Origin: CALMBW01 sp963779645 | GTDB lineage: Bacteria > Actinomycetota > CADDZG01 > WHSQ01 | Direction of reading: 5' to 3' | NCBI GenBank assembly: GCA_963779645.1 | Contig: CAVZYX010000005.1 | Span: 62,001 to 126,000, forward strand | Length of the DNA stretch: 64,000 bases | Notes under the pieces: generated by a model | The model's database searches: none | What the model was told of the DNA's origin: nothing | Seen by the model: only the letters and a program-made list of their open reading frames with translations | Shown: positions 52,965 through 62,329 of the stretch, in pieces | Numbering within the stretch: the stretch's first letter is position 1 | Layout: each line of letters opens with the position of its first letter | Position numbers and translations under genes: made by a program

Positions 52965-54424
52965 TCCTCGGGGACTTCGCTTGGCTCTGGGATGTCGATC
53001 GGAACTATCTGTACGAGCTTCGTGAACCGGAGCCGTTGCTTGCCCACGATGAGGGCAACGTCAACGGTGGACGAGACCTGGCCCTCCTTGCCTTCCTTCA
53101 CGACAGCATTCGGCACTGCTTGAGCGATGATCTCAGCCTTCGTCTCCGCTCCATCGACCGAGGGGTCAAACAGGATGACCGGGTTCTTGTAGCTAAACCG
53201 ATCGGCATTTGTGACCTCCACCACCGAAACGGTTCCGCGTGCGACTTGGGTGGCCTCTTTGAGTTTCTCGGCCGCCGTCAAGGCGATGCCTTCTTCGAAC
53301 GTGCCGTTGTACACACCGACACTGATGCTCGGCATGTCGACATCGGCAGGTACCAGACCCCCCGCATCAAGGGGTGATTCGTTGTCCGCGATCTGTTCGA
53401 ACATCACTTCCATGGTCGCGTAATCCGGCACGACGATCGATTCCTCGCCCGCCGCGCCGATGCCGAAGTTCGGCGCCGTGTAAGCCTCGTAGTTCTCCGG
53501 GTTGAAGTTCCGGAACTTCTTAGCGATGTCGAGAAGTCCCAAGGGAGTCGTGTTCCTGTCGATCTTGATGTTCTTGCTGGCCGCGTTAAGAAGGTTGTTG
53601 ATCCGGGTCGGAGCGAAAAGGGTTCCAGGCGATGTGACCTTTTCGATCGCCGCCGCTAGGAAGCGCTGCTGATTCCGGATACGCTCGAAGTCGCTCGTCG
53701 GGAAGTTACGGCTCCTCACGTAACGCAAGGCGCGATCCCCATCGAACTGGATCAGCGGAGACTCGTCTATCTCTTCCTGGGTCACCTCGATCCCCGTCTG
53801 CGGATCGAAGGGGATCGGCTCGGTGATGCAGAGCTTCACACCCCCGATGGAGTCGACCACATCCCGGAAGCCAGCGATGTTCACCTGCGCGTAGCGATGG
53901 ATATCAAGACCCGTCAACTGAGACACGGTCTCCATCAATGTGGGCCGGCCGATCTCGAGCGCGGAGTTGATCTTGCTCTCGCCACTCCCCGCGATCTGTA
54001 CGTAAAGATCGCGCGGGAACTGCACCATGATGATGTGGTTCGTTTCCGGATCGACGTGGGCGAGGATCAACGTGTCGGCGCGTTCGCCAGCAACGGCTTT
54101 CGCTCCGAGTTCGAACTGCTCCTCCTCGGTAAGACCGTCACGAGAGTCTGAGCCAACCAAAAGGATGTTGAACGGGTCCATCTCGTCCTCGACCTCTTCT
54201 ACATCGAGTTCGTCATCCTGGATCTCGTCTGTCAGATTCCAATAGCGGTAATAGCCATATCCCGCGAGGCTGCCCAGAAGCACCAGGACGATGAGGCCCA
54301 GCGCCGTCCAGCGATGGCGGAGTAGCCAGAACTTCTTCTTGGGTCGGACGGAGCTGCCCTTCAGCATGCCGCTCATGTCATGAGCGAACGGGTCGGGCTC
54401 CTTTTTGAAAGGGTTGAATCTCAT
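52955..54424 (-). CDS. LytR-CpsA-Psr family glycopolymer ligase with LytR_C domain
   Basis: A 489-aa type II membrane protein. It has a cytoplasmic basic stretch, one helix (about 39-60), the LCP core with ILLVGSDSRDGLTEEE, RADTLILAHVDPETNHIIMVQFPRDLYVQI and RYVRSRNFPTSDFERIRNQQRF, and a C-terminal LytR_C domain (about 385-460, ISVGVYNGTFEEGIALTAAEKL). LCP enzymes transfer lipid-linked polymers to peptidoglycan or protein. Its position at the end of the glycosyltransferase cluster fits attachment of that polysaccharide. Confidence 0.93.
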   Translation of the reverse strand: MRFNPFKKEPDPFAHDMSGMLKGSSVRPKKKFWLLRHRWTALGLIVLVLLGSLAGYGYYRYWNLTDEIQDDELDVEEVEDEMDPFNILLVGSDSRDGLTEEEQFELGAKAVAGERADTLILAHVDPETNHIIMVQFPRDLYVQIAGSGESKINSALEIGRPTLMETVSQLTGLDIHRYAQVNIAGFRDVVDSIGGVKLCITEPIPFDPQTGIEVTQEEIDESPLIQFDGDRALRYVRSRNFPTSDFERIRNQQRFLAAAIEKVTSPGTLFAPTRINNLLNAASKNIKIDRNTTPLGLLDIAKKFRNFNPENYEAYTAPNFGIGAAGEESIVVPDYATMEVMFEQIADNESPLDAGGLVPADVDMPSISVGVYNGTFEEGIALTAAEKLKEATQVARGTVSVVEVTNADRFSYKNPVILFDPSVDGAETKAEIIAQAVPNAVVKEGKEGQVSSTVDVALIVGKQRLRFTKLVQIVPIDIPEPSEVPEECR

Positions 54425-54578
54425 ATGGCCGCGCAGTTACTCCCTGTGAGATCGTTCTTTTCGATGTGACGCTTGGGGGCCGAGAATAGTGGCCAGACAG
54501 GGGTAACGCGAAAAAAACTTCTCGGAGCCACCTCAAGAGAACGCGAAAAGTGTCGCACCCCTTAGTCAAGATTGGCAT

Positions 54579-55691
54579 ATGGATTTCGTTGAGATCGCTG
54601 ACCACCTCGAAAAGACCGCGGTCGACCTCGAGCCCGAATTGATGACCGTGCCAGTGGCGCGCGAACAGATGCAGTCCATCGCCCGTGCCGAGCGACACTT
54701 GGCTTTTTGCAAGGCGGCCGTCGCAGCCCGGATAGATGATGCTGCGGAGCTTGCGCGAGTCACCGGGACCTCTTTGGGAAAAGCCAAGGACACAGTAGCG
54801 ACGGGAAAGACCCTGGCCCAGTCCGGAACGCTGAACGAAGCTCTCAAACACGGAGAAGTGTCTCTGGATCAAGCTACCGAGATCGCGAAGGCCGAGGAGT
54901 CGGCTCCCGGAGCTGCCGCAAAGCTATTAGCGGTGGCCAAGAAAGAGTCGTTCGCCGTGCTCAGGGAGAAGGCCAGATCTACCAAACTCGAGGCCGAACA
55001 ACATGAGGGCCTGGCGCAGCGTCAGCATGCGGCGCGTTGTGCTCGCAGCTATCCAGATGAGCTCGGTATGGCGCATGTCCATCTGTCGTGGGAACCGCAC
55101 GTCGGAGCGCCGATCATTGCCAGGGCCGAGGCCGAAGCTCAACGTTTAGCTAGGGCGGCAAAGAAGACCGGAAACCTGGAGCCATTCGAGCGGTACCTCG
55201 CCGATGCCTACGCCAAGTTGTTGTCTGGTTCGGGCAACGGCCGCGCCAAGCGTCCCGAACTCGTGGTGCTGGTCAGCCACGAAGTCACCACGCGCGGTTG
55301 GACCGACGTCCGCAAGGGCGAGGTCTGCAAGATCCCGGGTGTTGGACCGGTGTCTCCTCAGGCGGCTAAAGAGATAGCCAAGGATGCCTTCTTGAACGGG
55401 GTGTTCTACGACGGCAAGGATCTACGCCAGTTCGCTCGCTGGACGCGCAACACACCCGTCGAGGTCCGCGTGGCTTTGGAGTTGGGTGAGCCACCGGAGT
55501 TCGACGGCGTGTCATGCGTGGACTGCGGCAACCGATTCCGTACCGAGATCGACCATGTCGAGCCGCATTCCGCGCTCGGTCCCGCCTCCAATGGCAACCT
55601 CAAACCTCGTTGCTGGACATGTCACCAGGCGAAAACGAAACAAGACCGTAAAGCGGGGAAGCTCAAACCTCCTGGCCCCGCTCCTCCTTAG
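54579..55691 (+). CDS. DUF222/HNH endonuclease-domain protein
   Basis: A 370-aa protein. The N-terminal helical DUF222-like part (about 1-200) contains a GTSLGKAKDTVATGK helix-turn-helix-like segment and KHGEVSLDQATEIAKAE. The C-terminal HNH motif has two CxxC zinc pairs around the catalytic residues: CVDCGNRFRTEIDHVEPHSALGP, then LKPRCWTCHQAKTKQDR. Such 13E12-type proteins are numerous in actinobacteria, and their role is not known. It is divergent from the LCP gene; the gap holds AACGCGAAAA twice, about 31 bp apart. Confidence 0.88.
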   Translation: MDFVEIADHLEKTAVDLEPELMTVPVAREQMQSIARAERHLAFCKAAVAARIDDAAELARVTGTSLGKAKDTVATGKTLAQSGTLNEALKHGEVSLDQATEIAKAEESAPGAAAKLLAVAKKESFAVLREKARSTKLEAEQHEGLAQRQHAARCARSYPDELGMAHVHLSWEPHVGAPIIARAEAEAQRLARAAKKTGNLEPFERYLADAYAKLLSGSGNGRAKRPELVVLVSHEVTTRGWTDVRKGEVCKIPGVGPVSPQAAKEIAKDAFLNGVFYDGKDLRQFARWTRNTPVEVRVALELGEPPEFDGVSCVDCGNRFRTEIDHVEPHSALGPASNGNLKPRCWTCHQAKTKQDRKAGKLKPPGPAPP

Positions 55692-55709
55692 GTGCGAGCG
55701 CGAGAAACC

Positions 55710-56072
55710 TCAGAGCTTGAAGATGTCGTTGAGATTCGCGACGAGCGTGGCCATGACCACTGCCAGCACGGTGATGATCGCGATCCAAAGCGCGGCTCTC
55801 CCGCGACCGGTGTCTGCCAGGACCTCCGGCTCTTCCTCTGTGTCCAGCTCGCTCGGGTCCTGCTCGATCTCTTCTTCGAGCGCCTGACGCGCGGCGTCCA
55901 CGGCATGAGCTGGGACAAAGATATGAACCGCAGCGTGCGGGTTGCTCCCCGCATGGAGGTACTCGCCCAAGCCAGAACGATCCGGCTCCATCCGAGTCTC
56001 TATCCCGGCTTCCTCGAGGCGTCCCACGATGAGATGAGCCTCGATCGCGGAACCGGCGACGGCGAGCTTCAC
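55710..56072 (-). CDS. DUF2007-type protein with C-terminal membrane helix, second of a tandem pair
   Basis: A 120-aa protein from GTG 56072. KLAVAGSAIEAHLIVGRLEEAGIET is a DUF2007 (putative signal-transducing) start; VHIFVPAHAVDAARQAL follows; the end is an acidic linker and a membrane helix (ALWIAIITVLAVVMATLVANL). The frame and its similarity to the neighbour extend a few codons upstream (..IDDWV), and AAGGAG lies before a CTG/ATC there, so the true start may be non-canonical and earlier. Confidence 0.7.
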   Translation of the reverse strand: MKLAVAGSAIEAHLIVGRLEEAGIETRMEPDRSGLGEYLHAGSNPHAAVHIFVPAHAVDAARQALEEEIEQDPSELDTEEEPEVLADTGRGRAALWIAIITVLAVVMATLVANLNDIFKL

Positions 56073-56076
56073 CCAA

Positions 56077-56601
56077 TCATCGATCGCGGTCAGCTCCTTC
56101 TGGAGGCACTAGGCAGGTGCCTTCCTGCTGGCAACGCTCCAATGTTTCTTTCGTCCCTACGTAAGAGAGCGCCGACAGAAGGATGCCAAGGCCGAGGGCG
56201 AGCGACCACCAGATGAGGGGGCCGCGCCAACGGGAGCCAGGATGGGGCCGCGACATAGACCCAACAGACGCCACCGCTGCCGGCGCTTCGAATGCGACCT
56301 CGGCGAGAACTATGCGCGCGTCTTCGAAATGCAGCTTCCTCACCATGATCAGTACGGGTCCCCACGGATCGGAGCCGCCGTGCAGCCAACCGACCGAGCT
56401 ACTGCGATCCTTCATCGAGAACGTTTCGATGCACGCCTCACCCAATCGACCGACCAGAAGGTGCGCCTCTATGTCGTTGGGTGCCTGCGCCACCGTGACC
56501 CAATCGTTGCCTCCCCCATCACCATCGACCGGGGAAGTGGGTGGGCTATCGACGCGCCCCGTCCACACAGGTGGAAGACGAGGTGGTACGGAAACGACCA
56601 C
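56077..56601 (-). CDS. DUF2007-type protein with C-terminal membrane helix, first of a tandem pair
   Basis: A 174-aa protein whose GTG start shares its G with the TAG of the acyl-CoA dehydrogenase (TAGTG). After a Pro-rich lead it has DWVTVAQAPNDIEAHLLVGRLGEACIET, homologous to its neighbour, then VLIMVRKLHFEDARIVL, and a membrane helix (LIWWSLALGLGILLSALSYV). Longer frames reading into the dehydrogenase are shadows. The pair probably arose by duplication; function unknown. Confidence 0.7.
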   Translation of the reverse strand: MVVSVPPRLPPVWTGRVDSPPTSPVDGDGGGNDWVTVAQAPNDIEAHLLVGRLGEACIETFSMKDRSSSVGWLHGGSDPWGPVLIMVRKLHFEDARIVLAEVAFEAPAAVASVGSMSRPHPGSRWRGPLIWWSLALGLGILLSALSYVGTKETLERCQQEGTCLVPPEGADRDR

Positions 56602-57761
56602 TAGTGCTTTCCGAGTACCTGCCTGGCGATCACGACCCGCTGGATCTGGTTCGTGCCTTCGTAGATCTGCGTGATCTTCGCGTCGCGCATGAAGCGTTCG
56701 ACCGGATACTCCTTGATGTACCCGTAACCGCCGAGGGTTTGCACACAGTCGGTGGTTACTGACATCGCAACGTCGCTCGCATAGCACTTTGCGATCGCGG
56801 CCCAATAAGAAACATTGGGATCTTCCTCATCGATGGCAACTGCTGCTCTATAGACAGCGAGGCGCGCGGTCTCGATCTTCATCGCCATGTCGGCGAACAT
56901 GAACTGCAAACCCTGAAAGGCAGCGATGGGCTTACCGAACTGCTTCCGCTCCTGGACATAGCCGGTGGCATACTCGAACGCGCCCTGCGCGATACCGAGT
57001 GCCTGAGCTCCAACCGTCGGTCGGGAGAAATCGAGTGTACGCATCGCGTAACGGAAACCCTGGCCGACTTCGCCGATGACGTTCTCCTTCGGGACGCGAA
57101 CACCATCGAGGATCACCTCTCGCGTTGGCGAGCCGCGGATACCCATCTTGTCTTCCTTGCGGCCGAGCTCGAAGCCCTTCATGTCTTTCTCAACGATGAA
57201 AGCGGTGATGTTCCGGCCCTTTTGTCCTTCGCTATCGGTCACGGCGAAGTACGTGTAGAGATCTGAGGCGCCCGCGCCGGTGATGAAGCGCTTGGTTCCA
57301 GTGAGAACCCAGTCATCCCCGTCTTGGACGGCCTTGCTCTTCATGGCCGCCGCGTCAGAGCCGGATCCAGGTTCCGTCAGGCAATAGCTCATGCGATGGG
57401 TGCCATCGGTGATGCCGGTGCAGACCTTGCGCTTCAACTCGTCGGAACCCGCGAGCAACACAGGGATGGCCCCCAGCTTGTTAACCGCTGGGATCAGAGC
57501 CGTTCCCGCGCTCACACGGGAGATCTCCTCGACAAGCAGGCACATCTCCACGGCTCCACCGCCGGCTCCACCAAACTCCTCGGGGTAAGAGACGCCGGCG
57601 AACCCGTTCTTGACTAGAAGTTCATCGATGTCCCACGGATACTCGTCGGCTTCATCGATCTCCGCGGCTCGAGGGGCGAGCTTGTCCTCACAAAGCTCGC
57701 GTACCGCCTGGCGGAACATCTGCTGTTCATCGGTCAGTGTGAAATTAAGTCCGGTTTCCAT
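56601..57761 (-). CDS. Acyl-CoA dehydrogenase
   Basis: A 386-aa FAD enzyme forming trans-2-enoyl-CoA. MSYCLTEPGSGSDAAAMKSKAV and DWVLTGTKRFITGAG bind FAD and substrate. The catalytic base is probably the Glu in QIYEGTNQIQRVVIARQVLG. Chain-length preference cannot be read safely, though the sequence is like short-chain/butyryl-CoA members, which would fit the crotonyl-CoA enzyme and thiolase nearby. The start ATG 57761 gives the usual length. Confidence 0.92.
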   Translation of the reverse strand: METGLNFTLTDEQQMFRQAVRELCEDKLAPRAAEIDEADEYPWDIDELLVKNGFAGVSYPEEFGGAGGGAVEMCLLVEEISRVSAGTALIPAVNKLGAIPVLLAGSDELKRKVCTGITDGTHRMSYCLTEPGSGSDAAAMKSKAVQDGDDWVLTGTKRFITGAGASDLYTYFAVTDSEGQKGRNITAFIVEKDMKGFELGRKEDKMGIRGSPTREVILDGVRVPKENVIGEVGQGFRYAMRTLDFSRPTVGAQALGIAQGAFEYATGYVQERKQFGKPIAAFQGLQFMFADMAMKIETARLAVYRAAVAIDEEDPNVSYWAAIAKCYASDVAMSVTTDCVQTLGGYGYIKEYPVERFMRDAKITQIYEGTNQIQRVVIARQVLGKH

Positions 57762-57785
57762 CGGCCGAGTTTACTGCCGTAGCGG

Positions 57786-58571
57786 TCATTGCCGTAGCCG
57801 CACAGCTATCCCCGGAGACCCGAGAAACATTCCGCCGTCGACGTTGATGCAGCGCCCCTTCGAGTAGATGAAAGGTTCGACCGCATCCTCAGCCTGGATG
57901 TTCGTCACCATGGGGATCGGGGTGTGGCCATGAACGATCACGCCTGCCCGCAACACATTGGACAGCCTCTGCAGGCTCCTTTCACCTTCGACAGCTGAGT
58001 CCCACAGCTCATTCCTCCTCACGAACGCCGAGATGAGGATGCTCCAGTTCTCGATGTCGTCGCCCTGCAGCACGTTCTGGATCGAGGCGTTGATCTCGTC
58101 TGCCGTATCTCCGAGGTCAACGTAGAAGTCGGAGTCACAATGCACCAGGCCGTGGTTTCCGACCGTGACCACTGACGGAAGCCCTGTGAGCCATGCCAGG
58201 TGGTCTGCTGTCAGAGCGTCGAGGTCACGTCGTTTCCCACCGTTCATCGCCCAGAGCTCGAGGAAGCTCATGTCTCCAAGACCAAGAGGCGTCTCGAGGA
58301 AGCGACGCGCGCCGAGAAGGAACACCTCATGGTTCCCGAGTAGGCAACCCACCATCCCGCCGGTTTCTCTTGCTTCGCGTTGCAGGCGCATCACTAACTC
58401 GATCATCCCGATCCCGTCGGGACCGCGATCCGTTAGGTCGCCGATGAACCAGAGGCGCGACGTGTCCCCGGCCCATCGATAGGAGTCGTCAAGAAGTTCA
58501 CGCTGTTGGAGAAGAGTGGTGACCGTGTCCACGCAGCCATGGGCGTCGCCCACCACCCATGTGTCGCTCAT
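57786..58571 (-). CDS. Serine/threonine phosphatase-like metallophosphoesterase
   Basis: A 261-aa calcineurin-fold enzyme. All metal motifs are seen: GDAHG (8-12), GDLTDRG, GNHE, and the late HGHT in GVIVHGHTPIPM. This is the PPP-like or bis(5'-nucleosyl)-tetraphosphatase group. The cellular substrate is unknown. It lies 24 bp before the acyl-CoA dehydrogenase on the same strand. Confidence 0.88.
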   Translation of the reverse strand: MSDTWVVGDAHGCVDTVTTLLQQRELLDDSYRWAGDTSRLWFIGDLTDRGPDGIGMIELVMRLQREARETGGMVGCLLGNHEVFLLGARRFLETPLGLGDMSFLELWAMNGGKRRDLDALTADHLAWLTGLPSVVTVGNHGLVHCDSDFYVDLGDTADEINASIQNVLQGDDIENWSILISAFVRRNELWDSAVEGERSLQRLSNVLRAGVIVHGHTPIPMVTNIQAEDAVEPFIYSKGRCINVDGGMFLGSPGIAVRLRQ

Positions 58572-58642
58572 GAAGGCACGTTACCGCGACGGTGCCTCGG
58601 CGGCGGTGCCCCCTCAAGCCGAGTTCTGATCGATGGTTCGGA

Positions 58643-60748
58643 TCAGACGAGTTCGGAGGTCCCGTTCGTGGCGAGGTGCTCGATCACCTCGAGAAGCTTC
58701 GACGCCGGGATCGGACGTGAGAACAGAAAGCCCTGCCCATGATCGCAACCGAGCTCCCTCAGTCTCGTCACCTGCTCTGGCTTCTCGATCCCCTCGGCGA
58801 CCGTCAAGAGGTTCATCTGCTGTGCAAGCGTGATGATCGACCTGGCAAGGGCCGACTCCTCTTTGATCGAGCTCGCTACACCGTCGATGAAGCTCTTATC
58901 GATCTTCAGGATGTCCAGGGGGAAACGCTTCAAATAAGCAAGGGATGAGTAGCCGGTTCCGAAGTCGTCAACCGCAACCCTCACGCCCATCGCTCGAAGC
59001 TTCCGTAGCGTCGTCACTGTGTTGTCGACGTTGGTAACGAGCATGGATTCGGTGATCTCAAGAACCAGGTTGGAGGGATCGCAGCCGGTGTCGGAGATGA
59101 TCTCGCCGAGCTCCTCGATGAATCCCTGGTGCTGTAGCTGCCTCATCGAGAGGTTCACGCTGACCTTCAACTCTTCAGGCGCGTCGTATTCAGATCGCAT
59201 CTTCACCGACAGCTCTGCTGCACGACGAAGCACCATGCGCCCGATCGGCACGATCTGGCCGGTCTGCTCGGCTACGGGTATGAAGCGATCCGGTGGGATC
59301 ATGCCAAGGCCCGGGTGGATCCACCTGAGAAGAGCCTCGGCCCCGATCGGCATCTCGGTTTCCATGGCTACGATCGGCTGGAAGTAGACCTCCAACTCGT
59401 TCTTGTCGAGAGCTCTGGCGAGGTCGGATTCGAGCCTCGTCCGTTCACTAACGGCCTCGTGCATGCTCATCTCGAATTCTTTGTACCGAGCTCGACCCTC
59501 GGACTTGGCGACATACATCGCAACATCGGCTCGGCGAAGAAGCTCTTCTGCAGTGTCGAGTCCTGAAGTGCTCGTGTAGATACCGATGCTGGCGTTCATC
59601 ACGACCCTGTGACCAGATATCTCGACAGGTTCCTTCAGCGCTTCCGTTATGCGCTCGGCCGCGTCCACTGCGGCTCTCGAGTCTTTGTTGACGTCTTCGA
59701 GCAACACTGCAAACTCGTCGCCGCCGAGTCGGGCAACGGTGTCTTCATCTCGCGTAACCGCCCTAAGGCGCGTCGCGACCTGAAGCAGCAGTTCGTCGCC
59801 TGCCGAGTGCCCCAGGCTGTCATTCACGTGCTTGAAGTCGTCAAGGTCGACGAAGAGGACGGCGATGGCTTGCGTGTTCCTCTTCGTCCGCGTGAGAGCG
59901 TGCTCGGCTCGATCTTGGAACAGAGCACGGTTCGGGAGACCCGTAAGCGAATCGTGGAAGGCCTGATGCATGAGTGCCTTGCGGCCCTCTAACAAACGCC
60001 GCGCCATGAGGTTGAAAGCTTCGGCAGCCGCGCCGAGTTCGTCCTCTCGCTCGATCTTCACGTTATGGTCGAGGTTGTCCATGCTGAACTGCGTAGCTGC
60101 TTCTTCCAAACGGCGAAGTGGCCCATGGATCGACCGACGGAAGAAAAGAGCGAAGAAAACACCAGCGGCAAGGCCGAGAAGGCTCACTACGATGAATATG
60201 GCCTCGGTCGTGTGCGTCTGGCGATCGAGTTTCTCGATGTTCGACTTTAGCTCGCCCAACACGACGGCTGAAAGCTGATCGGCGTAATGGAGGGCGTGAT
60301 TCACGTGCGACTTGTACGACGTCGCGCGGAACGGTCCACCCGACCACACACCGGATGCGGCCAGCTCCGATGTCGTCCAATGATGCTGCGATTCCATGCA
60401 GAGATTGACTTCTTCCTCGTCATCGAGCAGATGAAGATCCTCGTAGGCCGCGCTGATCCGCCGGCTGATGTTCTCGAAGTCGCCCAGAGCCTCGGTGTCG
60501 CCGCTCTGGATACGTGGTCCCAGAGCGCGAGCGTCGATCAAGAGGCTCCGTAAGCGCGAGACGGCGACCGTTTCGTTGATGGCTTCGTTACCGCCGCCCT
60601 CGAAGTTGTTGTGCGAACTGCGCAGCGAAGCTTCGCCCACGCCGGCAACCACGGCGAGCGCGAGGACAACCGATCCCAGCGCATAGACGACCATCCGTCC
60701 CAATGGGATGCGGCGCGAGCGTTTGGTGAAGAAGCCTTTGATATCCAT
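58643..60748 (-). CDS. Membrane GGDEF-EAL protein with HAMP linker
   Basis: A 701-aa cyclic-di-GMP enzyme. TM1 is at about 17-40, an outer four-helix sensor at about 41-185, TM2 at about 186-207, then HAMP to about 262. The GGDEF domain has RLGGDEFAVLLED intact and a preceding RDED that fits the RxxD inhibitory site. The EAL domain has GAEALLRW, VNLSMRQL, EITESML, DDFGTGYSSL, KIDKSFID and AEGIE, all catalytic acids present. So both synthesis and hydrolysis are possible, and the net activity depends on the sensor. Its upstream region is divergent from crotonyl-CoA carboxylase/reductase. Confidence 0.94.
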   Translation of the reverse strand: MDIKGFFTKRSRRIPLGRMVVYALGSVVLALAVVAGVGEASLRSSHNNFEGGGNEAINETVAVSRLRSLLIDARALGPRIQSGDTEALGDFENISRRISAAYEDLHLLDDEEEVNLCMESQHHWTTSELAASGVWSGGPFRATSYKSHVNHALHYADQLSAVVLGELKSNIEKLDRQTHTTEAIFIVVSLLGLAAGVFFALFFRRSIHGPLRRLEEAATQFSMDNLDHNVKIEREDELGAAAEAFNLMARRLLEGRKALMHQAFHDSLTGLPNRALFQDRAEHALTRTKRNTQAIAVLFVDLDDFKHVNDSLGHSAGDELLLQVATRLRAVTRDEDTVARLGGDEFAVLLEDVNKDSRAAVDAAERITEALKEPVEISGHRVVMNASIGIYTSTSGLDTAEELLRRADVAMYVAKSEGRARYKEFEMSMHEAVSERTRLESDLARALDKNELEVYFQPIVAMETEMPIGAEALLRWIHPGLGMIPPDRFIPVAEQTGQIVPIGRMVLRRAAELSVKMRSEYDAPEELKVSVNLSMRQLQHQGFIEELGEIISDTGCDPSNLVLEITESMLVTNVDNTVTTLRKLRAMGVRVAVDDFGTGYSSLAYLKRFPLDILKIDKSFIDGVASSIKEESALARSIITLAQQMNLLTVAEGIEKPEQVTRLRELGCDHGQGFLFSRPIPASKLLEVIEHLATNGTSELV

Positions 60749-60915
60749 TTCGCTAGGTTTGGCTTCGGCTTCCAGGTGGAGGCTATTGAGCGCACATCAC
60801 GAAAAATGCAAGCTGCTAACTAGCCCGAAAGGTCCATCGCACCGCCGGGTAGGGACTTGGATAGGCTTCGACGACCCATAAGGAGCAGATCCACCCCCCA
60901 AGGAGAGACGTCTAT

Positions 60916-62262
60916 ATGGCCGGTTCCACCCAAAAGATCGCCGAGGCGATCATCGCCGGGGCGAGTCCCGAAGACATCGCTGCACTTGAGATTCCCGAAG
61001 CAGTACGAGCTGGTTTCGTACGCAAGGACGAGACCGACATGTTCGAGGGCATCGAGTCGGGCGACAAAGACCCCCGGAAGTCACTGCACGTCGAAGAGGT
61101 TCCGACGCCACCTCTCGGCCCGAACGAGGTCCTGATCGCGGTCATGGCATCGGCCGTGAACTTCAACACGGTGTGGACCTCGATCTTTGAACCGCTACCG
61201 ACCTTCGCGTTCCTCGAGAGGTTCGGTCGCGAAGGAGAGCTTGCTGCGCGTCACGACCTCGACTACCACATCGTCGGATCGGACGCCTCGGGAGTCGTGT
61301 TGAAGATCGGCCCCGGCGTAACTCGCTGGAAACCTGGCGATGAAGTCACGGTTCACTGCAACTACGTCGACATGGAAGGGCCAGAGGGGCACGACGACTC
61401 GATGATCGACCCTCGGCAGCGCATCTGGGGGTTCGAGACCAACTTCGGTGGGTTCTCCGAGATCGCGATGGTCAAAGCGAACCAACTGATGCCGAAGCCA
61501 AGGCACATGACCTGGGAGGAAGCAGCGTGCCTGGGTCTCGTGTCGTCGACCTCTTACCGGATGCTCGTTTCTCCCAACGGTGCCGACATGAAGCAAGGTG
61601 ATGTGGTTCTCGTTTGGGGAGCGACCGGTGGTCTTGGAGGCTTCGCTTGTCAGTACGTGCTCAACGGAGGAGCCATCCCGGTCGCGGTCGTGTCGTCGCA
61701 GAACAAAGTCGATCTCTTGAACGAGGTGGGTGTTGAAGCCGTCATAGACCGGAAGGCGGAGGGCTTCTCCTTCTGGGACGATGAGGAACCGAACATGGCC
61801 GAACAGCGCCGCTTCGGAAAGAAGATCCGAGAGCTCGTCGGTGAAGACCCCGACATCGTTTTCGAGCATCCCGGCAGGCAGACGTTCGCGACGTCCATCT
61901 TCGTTGCAAAGAAGGGCGGCAAAGTTGTGACTTGCGCGTCGACGTCCGGGTACATGCACACATACGACAACCGCTACCTGTGGATGAACCTGAAGTCGAT
62001 CATCGGTTCACACTTCGCCAACTACAAAGAGGCATGGGAAGCCAATCGCCTGGCGTACCTCGGCAAGATCCACCCGATCCTGTCCAAGACCTATCCGTTA
62101 GCGGATGCAGGCGAAGCCGCATACCAGGTGCACAAGAACCTCCACAAAGGCAAGCTCGGCATCCTCGTGATGGCGCCGGAAGAGGGCCTCGGCGTGACAG
62201 ATCAAGAACTACGCGACAAGCACCGGCACGAGATGGAGGTCTACCGCCGCTTCAGCGACTAG
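60916..62262 (+). CDS. ccr: Crotonyl-CoA carboxylase/reductase
   Basis: A 448-aa medium-chain dehydrogenase-type enzyme converting crotonyl-CoA, CO2 and NADPH to ethylmalonyl-CoA. Diagnostic stretches are SAVNFNTVWTSIFEPLPTF, HIVGSDASGVVLKIG, MIDPRQRIWGFETNFGGFSEIA, MPKPRHMTWEEAACLGL, WGATGGLGGFACQYVLNGGA and FVAKKGGKVVTCASTSGY. It points to the ethylmalonyl-CoA pathway or to supply of ethylmalonyl units; no mutase or other pathway gene is in the window. AAGGAG lies before the ATG. Confidence 0.94.
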   Translation: MAGSTQKIAEAIIAGASPEDIAALEIPEAVRAGFVRKDETDMFEGIESGDKDPRKSLHVEEVPTPPLGPNEVLIAVMASAVNFNTVWTSIFEPLPTFAFLERFGREGELAARHDLDYHIVGSDASGVVLKIGPGVTRWKPGDEVTVHCNYVDMEGPEGHDDSMIDPRQRIWGFETNFGGFSEIAMVKANQLMPKPRHMTWEEAACLGLVSSTSYRMLVSPNGADMKQGDVVLVWGATGGLGGFACQYVLNGGAIPVAVVSSQNKVDLLNEVGVEAVIDRKAEGFSFWDDEEPNMAEQRRFGKKIRELVGEDPDIVFEHPGRQTFATSIFVAKKGGKVVTCASTSGYMHTYDNRYLWMNLKSIIGSHFANYKEAWEANRLAYLGKIHPILSKTYPLADAGEAAYQVHKNLHKGKLGILVMAPEEGLGVTDQELRDKHRHEMEVYRRFSD

Positions 62263-62329
62263 CCCATCGCCTCTGACCTCAGAAATGGTTGCCCAAGCCC
62301 CATTTTCCAGAGCAGACGTGATGTTTGGG

